A stretch of 64,000 nucleotides of DNA from Bacillota bacterium (GCA_020161295.1 JAIUOA010000012.1:1-64000); one strand, 5' to 3'. Shown: positions 25,397 to 34,647, numbered from the stretch's first letter. Translations and numbers: made by a program. The notes: generated by a model from the sequence alone, not told the origin.

Positions 25397-26395
25397 TTGC
25401 GAGGGATATTTAAGCGGGTGCTGATAATATCGATCATAGGCATGTGCGTCTTTTTCTATGCGCTGAGTTATGGTGAGACGGCTGGTGGGCAGGTGACTTT
25501 CGATTCGGCGCAGTCGCTAACGATTCGTTTTACTAATAGTTTCGGGCTTCGCATGTCACCGCTCAGCGTGAATAAGACACTGCACTTCTCAGAGCTGTTT
25601 TATACGGACGATAAGGGCATAAAGATAAAATATCATCCTATTAGTACCGACTGGATCGGGCCTCTGATGGTTAGAGCGACGGGTGAGGAGGTGACCCGAG
25701 ATGATGAAGCACCGCGATTTACAGGTGGCTTCCATGGGTCAGATGGCGACGAACGTGGCGAGGCCACTTCGAAAACGGTGGGGATGAGCATCACTGTCGA
25801 TGGTAAATCGTATGAGACGTTTGAGCTGAAGAAGAAGGTCGCTTTTGAGACGATTAGTATCGTATTAGTTAAACATACTAACGCATATAACACTGCAGTT
25901 GCACCTGTGGTGGAGGAAACTGTCAGCTATGAGATTTCTGCAGACGGCACCGTAAAGGTGGCTGTTAAGCTCACTGCGCTGTCTGATCTGGTGATCGAGA
26001 AGTATTATGGCCTGCAGAGCCGCACGCTGAAAAGTACCACGATCATTAAAATGGAAGGTTTAGACCATAAAGCGAAAAGCTATTTTGAGTCCCCAAAAGC
26101 GCGAGCCTGGGGGATGGATGTCTTCGGTAAATACTGGATTGAGGTTGCGCTGGAAGATACGGGTCTCGGTGATTTTAATTACTGCATAGGTAAGCCTCAG
26201 GCGTTTAACCTAAGCTATGGTAAAACTTATTTTAATCTGATAAATGGTCGGGAGTGCGTTTTAGGTAAAGGTGAAAGCGTGGAGTGGTCCGGGCGCTACA
26301 GCTTTAAAGGGCCGTATCGGGTGGATGAGCCTGTGAAGTTGGAAAGCGGAGGTAATCGTGATGAAAACCCAATTGTTAGAAATGAAGCAAAATAA
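25397..26395 (+). CDS. Exported protein of unknown function, intact paralogue B
   Basis: This 332-aa protein is the intact member of a three-copy family. A signal-like hydrophobic segment spans residues about 5-22 (VLIISIIGMCVFFYALSYG). The body has conserved blocks (SLTIRFTNSFGLRMSPLSVNKTLHFSE, read in pieces; HPISTDWIGPLMV; VEVALEDTGLGDFNYC; FNLSYGKTYFNLING). The pattern is beta-rich and has no catalytic motif I can name. The start is TTG 25397 with GGAGG 8 nt upstream. The last 35 nt overlap the next gene, which suggests co-expression. The first copy (9890) is frameshifted and the third (33.3 kb) is a chimeric stub. Confidence 0.8.
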   Translation: MRGIFKRVLIISIIGMCVFFYALSYGETAGGQVTFDSAQSLTIRFTNSFGLRMSPLSVNKTLHFSELFYTDDKGIKIKYHPISTDWIGPLMVRATGEEVTRDDEAPRFTGGFHGSDGDERGEATSKTVGMSITVDGKSYETFELKKKVAFETISIVLVKHTNAYNTAVAPVVEETVSYEISADGTVKVAVKLTALSDLVIEKYYGLQSRTLKSTTIIKMEGLDHKAKSYFESPKARAWGMDVFGKYWIEVALEDTGLGDFNYCIGKPQAFNLSYGKTYFNLINGRECVLGKGESVEWSGRYSFKGPYRVDEPVKLESGGNRDENPIVRNEAK

Positions 26396-28685
26396 GCCAT
26401 CTCTACCTGAGGTTGTCGTTACTAAAAACCACTTGTTTGATGGTGCAGAGGAAGCCAGTGTACTATTAATTTCGTCACAAGCCGGATCAGGAAAATCGAC
26501 GGCTGTGAGTGAATGGGTGTCGCATCAATCCAAATATGTTTGCTGGTATACGCTTGATGAATGGGATAACGACATTATGCAGTTTTTTTCGTATTTGATA
26601 TCTGGCATCGATGTGCTTCATCCGAGAGCGGAAGAAGCGTTAGGGCCTTTATTAAGTGCGTTTTCGGCGATAGGGTACGATACATTTTTGCGTGCATTCA
26701 TCATGCATTTGCACGCGATTGAATCGCCATTTAGTATCGTTTTAGATGATTATCATCACATTAAGAATAACCAAATACACAAGGTCTTAAGGACTTTATT
26801 AGAACACTTTCCACCCAAAATGCAGCTTGTATTGATTTCTAGAGAAGATCCTCCATTACCACTGGCAAAGCTGCGCGTTTCTAAGAAACTTTTGGAGATA
26901 AAAGATCAGCAGTTACGCTTCTCAAGCAGTGAGATCAGGGTGTATTTTCAAAAGCTGCTCAGTATCGACCTAGACGATGATCAAGTGAGCAAGCTGATGA
27001 AGCATTCTGAAGGCTGGATCGCGGGAATCCAAATGTTTGCATTATCTATAAATGAGGAAAAGCACACTTCCAAATACGTTGATAAAAAGATATCTAATAA
27101 TACATTCATCATGGAATACTTATTTGAAGAGGTTTTAGATAAACAAAGCGAGGCTGTTAAATCTTTTCTACTTAAAACATCGTTTTTAGATTTCTTTTCG
27201 GCGGAGCTATGCGATTTTATGCTTGAATATGAACCCGGTACCTCAACTGAAATTTTATCGCATCTCACGAGAAATAATTGTTTTATCATCTCTTCAGAGG
27301 TGTCTAGCCGCTGGTTCCGCTATCATCCGCTTTTCAGAGAGATGCTAAAAAAGCGACTTTTGCTTCAGACGAAAGGTGAGCTGCACCACTACCATTATTT
27401 GGCGGGACAATGGTTCAATACCCATGGATTTACTAAGGAAGCGATACAGCAGTATATCCTTTCAAAGGCTTATGAGGCTGCAGCAGAGGTTGTCGAATTA
27501 CTATGGGCGGAGTATGACAGTCAGCTCAGGTCAGCTACGTGGTTAGAAATGGCAAATAAATTACCGCGTGAGATCGTCGATAAATGCCCTGTAATTCTTA
27601 TGGGGGTAGGCTGGGCGTTACTGGATTTAGGTGAGATAGACAAGTGTCAGCCATGGTTTGAAAGATCGATGGCATTATATAGAGGCTATCATGGAGAGCA
27701 TGGAGAGAATGGAGATTATGGTAGTGAGTTGTTGATCAAAGACCAAGCATAATTTGAACTTTTACCGATTACAAATGCTTTTGCCTACGCCTATATAAAT
27801 GCTGCGATAGGAAATACTGAGGGGGTTTTTGAGCAGACTGGATATGCGCTAGATCATATACCTGAGAATCAACGTTCTAAAAAGATGACGATTATGATTC
27901 TGCTCGGAATCGCTTATTGGCAAAAAGGAGATTTTAGGGAAGCTGAACGTACCTTAATGTCGGCTTTTCAAAACATAAACAAGGAGACGCATCCGATTTT
28001 AGAGAATTCAGCATGGATGCTATTAGGTGATCTTTACATTCATCAATGCAAGTTTGAGATTTCTAAATCTTTATTCGAGAAGCTTATTAATAAAACGAAG
28101 AAGATGAAGGGAATCGAAATTTTACGTCCTAGCTTATATCTCGGATTAGCAAAGATCGCCTTTTTAGAAAAAGACAACGGTGGTGCATACGAACTGCTGG
28201 AACAGAGCATGTTATGCGGCGAGTCCTCTTCGCTGGTCGACTGGAAGTATAAATATTACTTATTACTAGCACGCATTTATGCAAGTGAAGCTTTATTTAG
28301 TCTAGCGCATGATTGTATTATCGAAAGTAGGAAGGTTTTCATCATGAATCCCATCCCAGACGACGTCAGTATCGATGACGTGGAACAGGAGATATATTTG
28401 CTTGAAAAGAATACCGTGGTCACTGATGGAAAGCGGTTGACTAAAGATAACGATCAGCATTTCAAACGTGAGCGAATCAATAAAACACTTTCAGAACCTT
28501 TAACAGTGAGAGAGTTAGAAGTTTTACTATTAATCGTTTCAGGTTACTCTAACCAGGAAATCGCGAATCGGTTATACTTGTCTCTAAATACCGTGAAAAG
28601 CTATAACCAGAACATCTTCGGAAAACTAGAGGTAACTAGAAGAACTCAAGCTGCAGCTAAGGCGATGCAGTTAGGATTGATCTAA
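26361..28685 (+). pseudogene. MalT/LuxR-type regulator gene interrupted by one in-frame TAA
   Basis: The reading frame runs for about 774 codons with a single in-frame TAA at 27750-27752. The N-terminal part has a P-loop (SSQAGSGKSTAVSEW, residue about 40) and a STAND-type ATPase region (SIVLDDYHHIKNN). A TPR-like middle follows. The last 65 residues form a LuxR helix-turn-helix (LTVRELEVLLLIVSGYSNQEIANRLYLS, in two pieces). That is the full plan of a MalT-type ATP-dependent activator. Only the stop, in the TPR region, is wrong. It overlaps the exported-protein gene. It may be a recent mutation, a stop that is read through, or a sequencing error. Confidence 0.75.
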
Positions 28686-28795
28686 TTTAAAAAACATACT
28701 TTTTTAGACTAAAACCCATACTTTAGAAGGTATTATTACGTCTCCTGATATCTTATGCTTAGATAGTAGCATCTGTTTAAAAGGAGGAGAGCAAA

Positions 28796-29473
28796 ATGAA
28801 TAGAAGAACGGCGAGAATAGCGGGACTTATGTTTTTTATGATGGTATTGACAGGCATACTAGCAGAAGTTCTTTTTAGAGGAAAAATATTTGGAGCGGAG
28901 GATCTATCGATAGTAAGTAACCATATATTAGCAAATGAATTTTTATATCGCGTAGGGATTACAAGCGACTTATTTATGGCACTCTTTTATCTGCTAACAG
29001 CGTTATTTCTGTATAAACTGTTAAACCACGTCGATAAAAGCATGGCAACCATAATGGTGTTGTTTGCTACCTGTGGAAGTGTCATTTTAATGCTAAACAC
29101 ACTGTTTGAATGGGTGCCCTTATATATCATCATTGAATTTGATTATTTAAGTGCATTTAGCGCTCAGCAAAGAGAATCTTTAGCGTTGTTTTTCTTCAAC
29201 TTGTATCAAGAAGGTTATATTATCGGGCAGATATTCTTTTCATTATGGGTTTTTCCACTGGGAGTGTTGATTTATAAGTCCATGGTGATCCCTAGAATTT
29301 TCAGTATTCTATTTATGACTGAAACGGTGTTAGGATTAATAGCTGTCGTCATACATTTTATGATGCCGAACGCAACACTGGAAACGGTCTTTATGTTACC
29401 GATGATAATCGCGGAGTTTTCATTTATGATGTATTTGATGCTTCAAAGGGGCACCAGTATCAAAGAAGTATAG
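28796..29473 (+). CDS. DUF4386 family membrane protein
   Basis: This 225-aa protein has about six membrane spans and starts MNRRTARIAGLMFFMMVLTGILAE. Conserved family features include a short HIANEF-like region (NHILANEFLYRVGITSDLFMAL) and a central LFLYKLLNHVDKSMATIMVLF. DUF4386 proteins have no known activity. AAAGGAGGAGAG precedes ATG. A hairpin terminator shared with the convergent lipoprotein gene follows. It lies just after the interrupted LuxR-type gene and may have been under its control. Confidence 0.82.
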   Translation: MNRRTARIAGLMFFMMVLTGILAEVLFRGKIFGAEDLSIVSNHILANEFLYRVGITSDLFMALFYLLTALFLYKLLNHVDKSMATIMVLFATCGSVILMLNTLFEWVPLYIIIEFDYLSAFSAQQRESLALFFFNLYQEGYIIGQIFFSLWVFPLGVLIYKSMVIPRIFSILFMTETVLGLIAVVIHFMMPNATLETVFMLPMIIAEFSFMMYLMLQRGTSIKEV

Positions 29474-29584
29474 CACCATTATTAGTGTTTCAAAATCCAG
29501 GGGTGTTAGTTTACAAAAGGAAGAATCTGTATTTCGCAATTTGAATTTTAGTTAAACCAATGCGTCAAGCAGCCAGACATTAGA

Positions 29585-29609
29585 AAAGCACTCAGGTTCT
29601 GAGTGCTTT
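29585..29609. terminator. Bidirectional terminator between DUF4386 and lipoprotein genes
   Basis: AAAGCACTCAG and CTGAGTGCTTT form an 11-bp perfect stem with a GTT loop. T-rich DNA follows on the plus strand and T-rich DNA (from the A-rich flank) on the minus strand, so both convergent genes can end here. Confidence 0.75.
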
Positions 29610-29629
29610 AATTTTTAAGCTTTAGCGCC

Positions 29630-30685
29630 TTACTCGATAGCATCAGGCATATTTAAAGGTTCAGGGATGTTGCTGTCATAGTGCATCCGGTGAACCCGAT
29701 AGTCTGGGTCTTCAGGATTAAAGAAATAAAGGTAATCGCCATAGGCGTGAATATAATTAATGTTCATGTCTAGTACTTTCTCGATTGCACCGCCGCTAAG
29801 TGGTACTTTGTATAGTTTGTAACCATCGTCACTGTTTTGAAAGAATAGGTAATCGCCACAGATGTTCATGAAGTCACCATAGGCTTCTGTCAGCAGTGTT
29901 CTGTTGCCGCCATTTACATCGTATCGATAAATCCCATTTGGTTCGGTATTTAGGTCTACGACATAAATCCAGCCGTCGTGAATGATGAAAAACTCGATCC
30001 ATTGTTCCTGGAGCATGACGAGATTAGTGCCATCTGTGTTCATCTTATAGAAGTCCCACGCATTCCAATAACGATTAAAATAGAGCTGGCCATCATAGTA
30101 GACGAGGTGTTCGACATCCACTAGATCGCTCAATTTCTCTCGATTTTCACCGTTCATTTTTACTCGGTACACTGTGTTACCATCTTTAGTATTGATGTAA
30201 TATAGCCAACCATCAACTGCATTGATGTAAATTGCTGAATCTGATGCAATCGTTTTAATCTCACCTGTCTGTAAATCGATCTGACCGAGCCCCATCAAAC
30301 CGCTATTATAGACATAGTTACCCAATACCTGAATGTAATTTCCACCACCATTTTCAATCTTCTTAAGTTCACCTGTTTCAAGGTTTAGAATACCCAAGTC
30401 GTAATTGGCCTTGTAATAAAGTTTGTTGCCTTGAAATCCCCAAAATGAATTATTTGCAATATTTCCTGGTGTGCCACCAATCGTATTTGCTGGTCCGTCG
30501 TCTGAATCCTCAGCTTCGGTGATGCTAATCGATTCAGTTTCTACTGAGGAAGATTCGCTGATAGCAGCTGTGGATGAAGTTTCTTCAGTCACATCAGCTT
30601 CGTTTTTCGGACTACAGGATGTCAGTGCCAGAGCGAACAACACGATTAACGCCAAAGTAAATAGCCGTCCTTTATTAATACCCAT
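29630..30685 (-). CDS. DUF5050-type beta-propeller lipoprotein
   Basis: This 351-aa protein has a lipoprotein signal (LFALALTSC, lipobox Cys near residue 24), then a low-complexity Ser/Thr/Glu linker (residues about 28-65). A C-terminal repeat domain follows. YYINTKDGNTVYRVKMNGENREKL-like and YRYDVNGGNRTLL units, spaced by about 45 residues, match DUF5050/KWG-like beta-propeller blades that recur in surface lipoproteins of Clostridia. It is anchored on the cell surface, where the propeller may bind a ligand or partner. The start is ATG 30685 with GGAGGTGG upstream. The second glnA lies divergently next to it. Confidence 0.85.
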   Translation of the reverse strand: MGINKGRLFTLALIVLFALALTSCSPKNEADVTEETSSTAAISESSSVETESISITEAEDSDDGPANTIGGTPGNIANNSFWGFQGNKLYYKANYDLGILNLETGELKKIENGGGNYIQVLGNYVYNSGLMGLGQIDLQTGEIKTIASDSAIYINAVDGWLYYINTKDGNTVYRVKMNGENREKLSDLVDVEHLVYYDGQLYFNRYWNAWDFYKMNTDGTNLVMLQEQWIEFFIIHDGWIYVVDLNTEPNGIYRYDVNGGNRTLLTEAYGDFMNICGDYLFFQNSDDGYKLYKVPLSGGAIEKVLDMNINYIHAYGDYLYFFNPEDPDYRVHRMHYDSNIPEPLNMPDAIE

Positions 30686-30781
30686 AATGCCACCTCCTTC
30701 GATATCATATACCCAATAATAGGTATCAAGTAACTGATTGGATGTTCCTTCAAAAAAAAACGCAAGGATTGCAAGAAAATT

Positions 30782-30810
30782 TTGATTTTTCAGTCAACTC
30801 ATTATAAAAT
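30782..30810 (+). promoter_or_regulatory. Promoter of glnA copy B
   Basis: TTGATT (30782-30787), 17 bp and TAAAAT (30805-30810) repeat the glnA A promoter. The surrounding 52 bp (30768-30819) are identical to 12849-12900, while sequence closer to the start differs by several bases. Confidence 0.6.
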
Positions 30811-30857
30811 AGTAATGCACGGTGATAGGTTCCAAATACAATCTAACGAGGTGAATT

Positions 30858-32288
30858 ATGTTTAATTCAGTAGAAGAAGTTCGTGATTACTGTCAGAAGA
30901 ATGAAGTTAAGATACTCGACTTCAAGGTAGCAGACCTTAGTGGTCGCTGGCATCATCTATCAATCGTACCAGAAAGATTAGATTATCGCACTATGGAAGA
31001 TGGCATCGGATTTGACGGTTCGAGCTATGGATTTCTAACGGTTGAAAAATCAGATATGGTCTTCATACCAGATTTGAGCACCGGTTTCTTAGATCCCTTC
31101 ACAAAGGTTAAGACGTTAACGTTTTTAGCGAACACTTATACACTTCACCCGGAACCGAGAAGATTTGAATCCGATCCACGATATGTCGTCGAAAAGCTAG
31201 AAAAACACATGCGAAAAGAAAACATCTGTGATACGGCTTTACTGGGACCTGAGTTTGAATTCCATATACTCGATCATATCGCTTATGATGTAAGTCCTCA
31301 GTCCATGTATGTGGAGCTCGACGCGAAGCAGGCGAACTGGAATTCGGGTAAAAATGACACGCAGAATCTAGGCTTTACGGTTAAACATAAAGGGGGATAT
31401 CATGTCGATATTCCGCACGATGAAAATTATAACTTAAGAAATGAAATGGTCCTGACGCTGGAGCAAAATGGCGTGCCGGTTAAATACCATCATTCAGAGG
31501 TAGGGGGACCTGGACAGCTAGAGATCGAGCTTAGTTTTGGTGGTGCTGCTGAAATGGGCGACCGTACCATGAAAAGTAAGTATATTATTAAAAACACGGC
31601 GGTTAAAAATAACAAAACGGTGACGTTTATGCCGAAACCATTCTATAAGGAAGCTGGAAATGGGATGCACGTCCATATGATTTTATTTAAGGATGGTCAG
31701 CCACTGTTCTTCGATAAGGATGGATATGCCGGCATGTCAGAAACGGCACTGTATGCCATGGGCGGACTTTTAAAGCATGCGCCTGCACTTTCTGCCATCG
31801 TCAATCCGACGACGAACTCGTATAAACGTTTAGTTCCTGGCTATGAAGCACCGGTATCGATTTGCTTCGCCTTATCAAATCGAAGCGCAGTAATCAGGAT
31901 TCCAGGCTATGCAAACAGACCTGAGGAAAAACGCTTCGAGTACCGTTCTTCTGATGCGACGGCGAATCCATATTATGCGTATGCCGCTTTACTCATGGCA
32001 GCATTTGATGGGATTCAAAATAAGATCGATCCAGTGGCTGAAGGATACGGCCCGCTGGATAAGAACATCTTTGATCTTCCTGATGAAGAAAAGGCAAAAA
32101 TCAAATCACTGCCTAAATCGGTGGAGGAAGCCGCTGAAGCTTTAGAAAATGATCACGCATTTTTAATGGCGGGCAATGTTTTCACGAAAGAGCTGATCAT
32201 GAACATTAAAAATCGTATTCTTAAGGATGCTGCAGAAGTGAATTTCATCCCTCATCCAAAAGAGTTTGATATGGTTTTCGATTTGTAA
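30858..32288 (+). CDS. glnA: Glutamine synthetase type I, copy B
   Basis: This 476-aa protein is nearly identical to copy A (12939). It keeps all GS-I motifs and the residues lining the ammonium and ATP sites. The most notable change is F405 in NIFDLP, where copy A has tyrosine. That position is the regulatory adenylylation site in GS-I-beta enzymes, so copy B could not be modified there if such control exists here. GAGGTGAATT precedes ATG. A terminator follows its stop. The last 57 bp are copied elsewhere as the end of a chimeric gene (33770-33826). Both copies look intact and expressed. Confidence 0.95.
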   Translation: MFNSVEEVRDYCQKNEVKILDFKVADLSGRWHHLSIVPERLDYRTMEDGIGFDGSSYGFLTVEKSDMVFIPDLSTGFLDPFTKVKTLTFLANTYTLHPEPRRFESDPRYVVEKLEKHMRKENICDTALLGPEFEFHILDHIAYDVSPQSMYVELDAKQANWNSGKNDTQNLGFTVKHKGGYHVDIPHDENYNLRNEMVLTLEQNGVPVKYHHSEVGGPGQLEIELSFGGAAEMGDRTMKSKYIIKNTAVKNNKTVTFMPKPFYKEAGNGMHVHMILFKDGQPLFFDKDGYAGMSETALYAMGGLLKHAPALSAIVNPTTNSYKRLVPGYEAPVSICFALSNRSAVIRIPGYANRPEEKRFEYRSSDATANPYYAYAALLMAAFDGIQNKIDPVAEGYGPLDKNIFDLPDEEKAKIKSLPKSVEEAAEALENDHAFLMAGNVFTKELIMNIKNRILKDAAEVNFIPHPKEFDMVFDL

Positions 32289-32302
32289 GTGGACGAGGAT
32301 AG

Positions 32303-32332
32303 AGCACTCAGATTAAATTCTGAGTGCTTTTT
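32303..32332 (+). terminator. Rho-independent terminator of glnA B
   Basis: AGCACTCAGA and TCTGAGTGCT form a 10-bp stem with TTAAAT loop, followed by TTTTCTT. Its CACTCAG stem is nearly the one at 29585, so the terminators share an origin. Confidence 0.75.
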
Positions 32333-32344
32333 CTTATAAGCATG

Positions 32345-32413
32345 CGCCAAATCGCAAAGTTTGGTATCGCCAAATTACAAAATGAATTTGCGCCAAATCG
32401 CAAATCTGAATAA
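32345..32413. repeat. Three 23-bp iterons before the JetA-like remnant
   Basis: Units start at 32345, 32368 and 32391, exactly 23 bp apart, and open CGCCAAATCGCAAAG or CGCCAAATTACAAAA. They match the iterons at 17320-17388 in spacing and sequence. They lie 64 bp before the JetA-like gene start and would place a regulator over its promoter. Confidence 0.7.
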
Positions 32414-32476
32414 AATGTGATAACATGATATTAAGGTACAATGTGAGGATATATTTCGAGTATAAAGGAGCCTCTT

Positions 32477-33146
32477 ATGCAGCTTAAAGCACTTAAGCCA
32501 CTTCAGGAAACGAAGTATCTATCGGTTGAAAATGCATGGCGTTATCGTGCGATTATGCGAACGTTTTATGTAAATGACATGCGATATAAACATTGGCTAA
32601 ATAAAGAGGATGTGTTTGATGCGCTAAAAAGTGAGCCTCCATTTAGTGACTATACGCTGGAGCTGTGCGCTCAAGACCTCGAGGTGTTACATGGTTGGGG
32701 TAATCTAAGTGCGGTACAGGACACCTCTAAGGTGATGACCTATCAACAATTCGTCACCAAGCAGTTTAGATATCAGATGACAGAATACGCCATCGAAATC
32801 GAACGGATGACGGTACGGCTGGAAAATCTATTTATAGAAGGTGGTTCTCTTGAACCGACACTTATGGAACGACTGAAAACGCAGATAGAGTCGATGTCAC
32901 GCATGCTGGAGGCTGATGACATGACCATCGGCGGATGGTGGAATGCGCTTACGGGTGATTTCCAAAGGCTGAATCAAAGCTATCAAGACTATATTCGTGA
33001 TTGGTCTGGCGCAAAAGCTGAGGAACTTCTGAAGACGAAGCAGTTTTTAGTGTATAAAGAAAAGCTGGTCGAGTACCTGAAGTATTTCATTAAAGCACTT
33101 CAGCTCCATGGACATGAAATCGCATTATTTCTCAATACTCATGGGT
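32477..33146 (+). pseudogene. N-terminal remnant of a Wadjet type III JetA (DUF2397) gene
   Basis: About 222 codons match the opening of the TIGR02677/DUF2397 family: YLSVENAWRYRAIMRTFYVND, WLNKEDVFDALK, DLEVLHGWGNLSAVQDTSKV, FVTKQFRYQMTEYAIEIERMTVRLENLFIEGGSLEPTL (read in short pieces). Such proteins are usually near 490 residues and are the JetA subunit of a plasmid-cutting Wadjet system. The rest is gone, because the frame runs into interspersed repeat e. No jetB, jetC or jetD is found in the window. The start region carries 23-bp iterons. It is therefore a degraded remnant of a defence system. Confidence 0.8.
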
Positions 33147-33251
33147 GTCAGGCACCGAATCGGAAGAAACTAATATTCAAGTGATGAGTCCTTTTAAAAT
33201 CAATACTTGTGGAATCTAAGTTTAGGTTTCTTCCGATACTGTACCTGACAC
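33144..33251. repeat. Interspersed inverted-repeat element, copy e
   Basis: This is the best preserved copy. Left end GTGTCAGGCACCGAATCGG with AAGAAACT and right end GTTTCTTCCGATACTGTAC with CTGACAC are inverted complements over about 28 bp. Its left end is preceded by ACTCATGG, as in copy c. It truncates the JetA-like gene. Confidence 0.75.
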
Positions 33252-33304
33252 TTAATAAGAAGAAATGAACTATTTGCTCACGGCATTGTCACTGAGCAAC
33301 GATA

Positions 33305-33829
33305 ATATCGATCATAGGCATGTGCGTCTTTTTTTATGCGCTGGGTTATGGTGAGACGGCTGATTGGCAGGTGACTTTTGATTCGGCGCAGGCGCTAACG
33401 ATTCGTTTTACCAATGGTTTCGGGCTTCGCATGTCACCGCTCAGCGTAAATAAGACGCTGCACTTCTCAGAGCTGTTTTATACGGACGATAAGGGCATAA
33501 AGATAAAATATCATCCTATTAGTACCGACTGGATCGGGCCACTGATGGTTAGAGCGACGGGTGAGGAGGTGACCCGAGATGATGAAGCACCGCGATTTAC
33601 GGGTGGCTTCCATGGCTCAGATGGCGATGAAGGTGGCGAGGCCACTTCGAAAACGGTGGGGATGAGCATCACTGTCGATGGTAAATCGTATGAGAAGTTT
33701 GAGCTGAAGAAGAAGGTCACTTTTGAGACGATTAGTATCGTATTTGTTAAACATACAAACGCGTATAACGCTGCAGAAGTGAATTTCATCCCTCATCCAA
33801 AAGAGTTTGATATGGTTTTCGATTTATAG
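33305..33829 (+). pseudogene. Chimeric stub: exported-protein gene fused in frame to the glnA tail
   Basis: From GATAATATCGATCATAGGC (33302 on) the DNA follows the intact exported gene at 25421, with a few changes. It has lost the first codons and any good ribosome site. At 33770 the match jumps to the last 57 bp of glnA B (32229-32285), and the switch keeps the reading frame, giving the C-terminus AAEVNFIPHPKEFDMVFDL. The shared GCTGCAG is a likely crossover point. The stop is TAG here and TAA in glnA B. It is probably not expressed. A repeat hairpin (about 33276-33301) lies just before it. Confidence 0.78.
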
Positions 33830-33852
33830 TAATAAGGAGCGGTCCATTTATA

Positions 33853-34554
33853 TTACTTTATGATAAACTCTGGATTATCTTTATCCACGAAACCGACGAT
33901 AACCTCACAGCCAAAATAGTTAGTTAACCGTTCAGAGAGCTCGTCTCTAGAGCGCATCACGAAGTCGTAGTTTTTATCGGAAAAGCCATCGATCGGGAAA
34001 AAGATATTTTTGCTTTCTTCGGTGATTTTGCCGATTTCACTTTGCCGCCAGATCCATCTACGGGTTTTTACTTTATTTCCCACGGTGTAGATGAGTTCAC
34101 CTTCATCAAGAATTTCAGCCTCGGTTTCGCCGAATGGGATAAAGACGTCCTCAGCGTTCGAAAATCTGAGACAAATATCTTCATCTGCTACATCGATATC
34201 GTGTGCACCGATGGGTACAGTATATTTTAATGAAATGGCGTTTCCTAAATCGACGATGGCGTTGATATGGGGGAGGCCTTTTTTCTTTGCCACGCGCGTG
34301 ATCATCGCTTCGATGGAGCTCATGAACTTGTTCGGGTTAATTCCCAGGGCGGAAAACGCCTCTCTATAGTAAACGATTTCATCCGCTTCTTTAACGTTAC
34401 GGTCCATGTACCTTTCTTCAGTGTCGGTCAGACTGTTTTCAAGAAATGCCATAACATCTGGGTTAGGACGGTTCTTTATGCCTCTCGCCACGACGATACC
34501 GAAGCAAGCATTTCCCATTTTTTCGAATACCTCTCTAGATACACTGAATTTCAT
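33853..34554 (-). CDS. B3/B4 tRNA-binding-domain protein
   Basis: This 233-aa protein has the B3/4 domain found in PheT-type editing regions (LPHINAIVDLGNAISLKYTVPIGAHDIDV and, near the N-terminus, YREAFSALGINPNKF). Stand-alone proteins of this family are thought to act on misacylated tRNA or bind small molecules, but this is unproven for most. ATG 34554 was chosen over the longer 34647 form because GAGGTGA precedes it and the extra N-terminal 31 residues look non-coding. It is divergent from the sigma-54-controlled membrane protein gene, whose promoter lies in the gap. Confidence 0.85.
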   Translation of the reverse strand: MKFSVSREVFEKMGNACFGIVVARGIKNRPNPDVMAFLENSLTDTEERYMDRNVKEADEIVYYREAFSALGINPNKFMSSIEAMITRVAKKKGLPHINAIVDLGNAISLKYTVPIGAHDIDVADEDICLRFSNAEDVFIPFGETEAEILDEGELIYTVGNKVKTRRWIWRQSEIGKITEESKNIFFPIDGFSDKNYDFVMRSRDELSERLTNYFGCEVIVGFVDKDNPEFIIK

Positions 34555-34629
34555 ATAGTTCACCTCATATGGTAAATATTTAAATTGAATTCTATCACTA
34601 TCTTTAAAACAAATCCAGCAGAAAGTTTT

Positions 34630-34647
34630 ATGGCATAAAAATTGCAC
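34630..34647 (+). promoter_or_regulatory. Sigma-54 promoter before the 34752 membrane protein gene
   Basis: The sequence TATGGCATAAAAATTGCA gives GG (34632-34633) and GC (34644-34645) with exactly 10 nt between them, as required for RpoN. The bases around match TGGCAc-N5-TTGCa. The start codon lies about 100 bp on. The likely activator is the PAS/sigma-54 protein encoded at 35376. Confidence 0.7.

Noticed and set aside
33511..33789. Minus-strand frames inside the exported-protein copies (also at 25633)
   Set aside because: Antisense shadows that appear in both copies only because the sense strands are similar.
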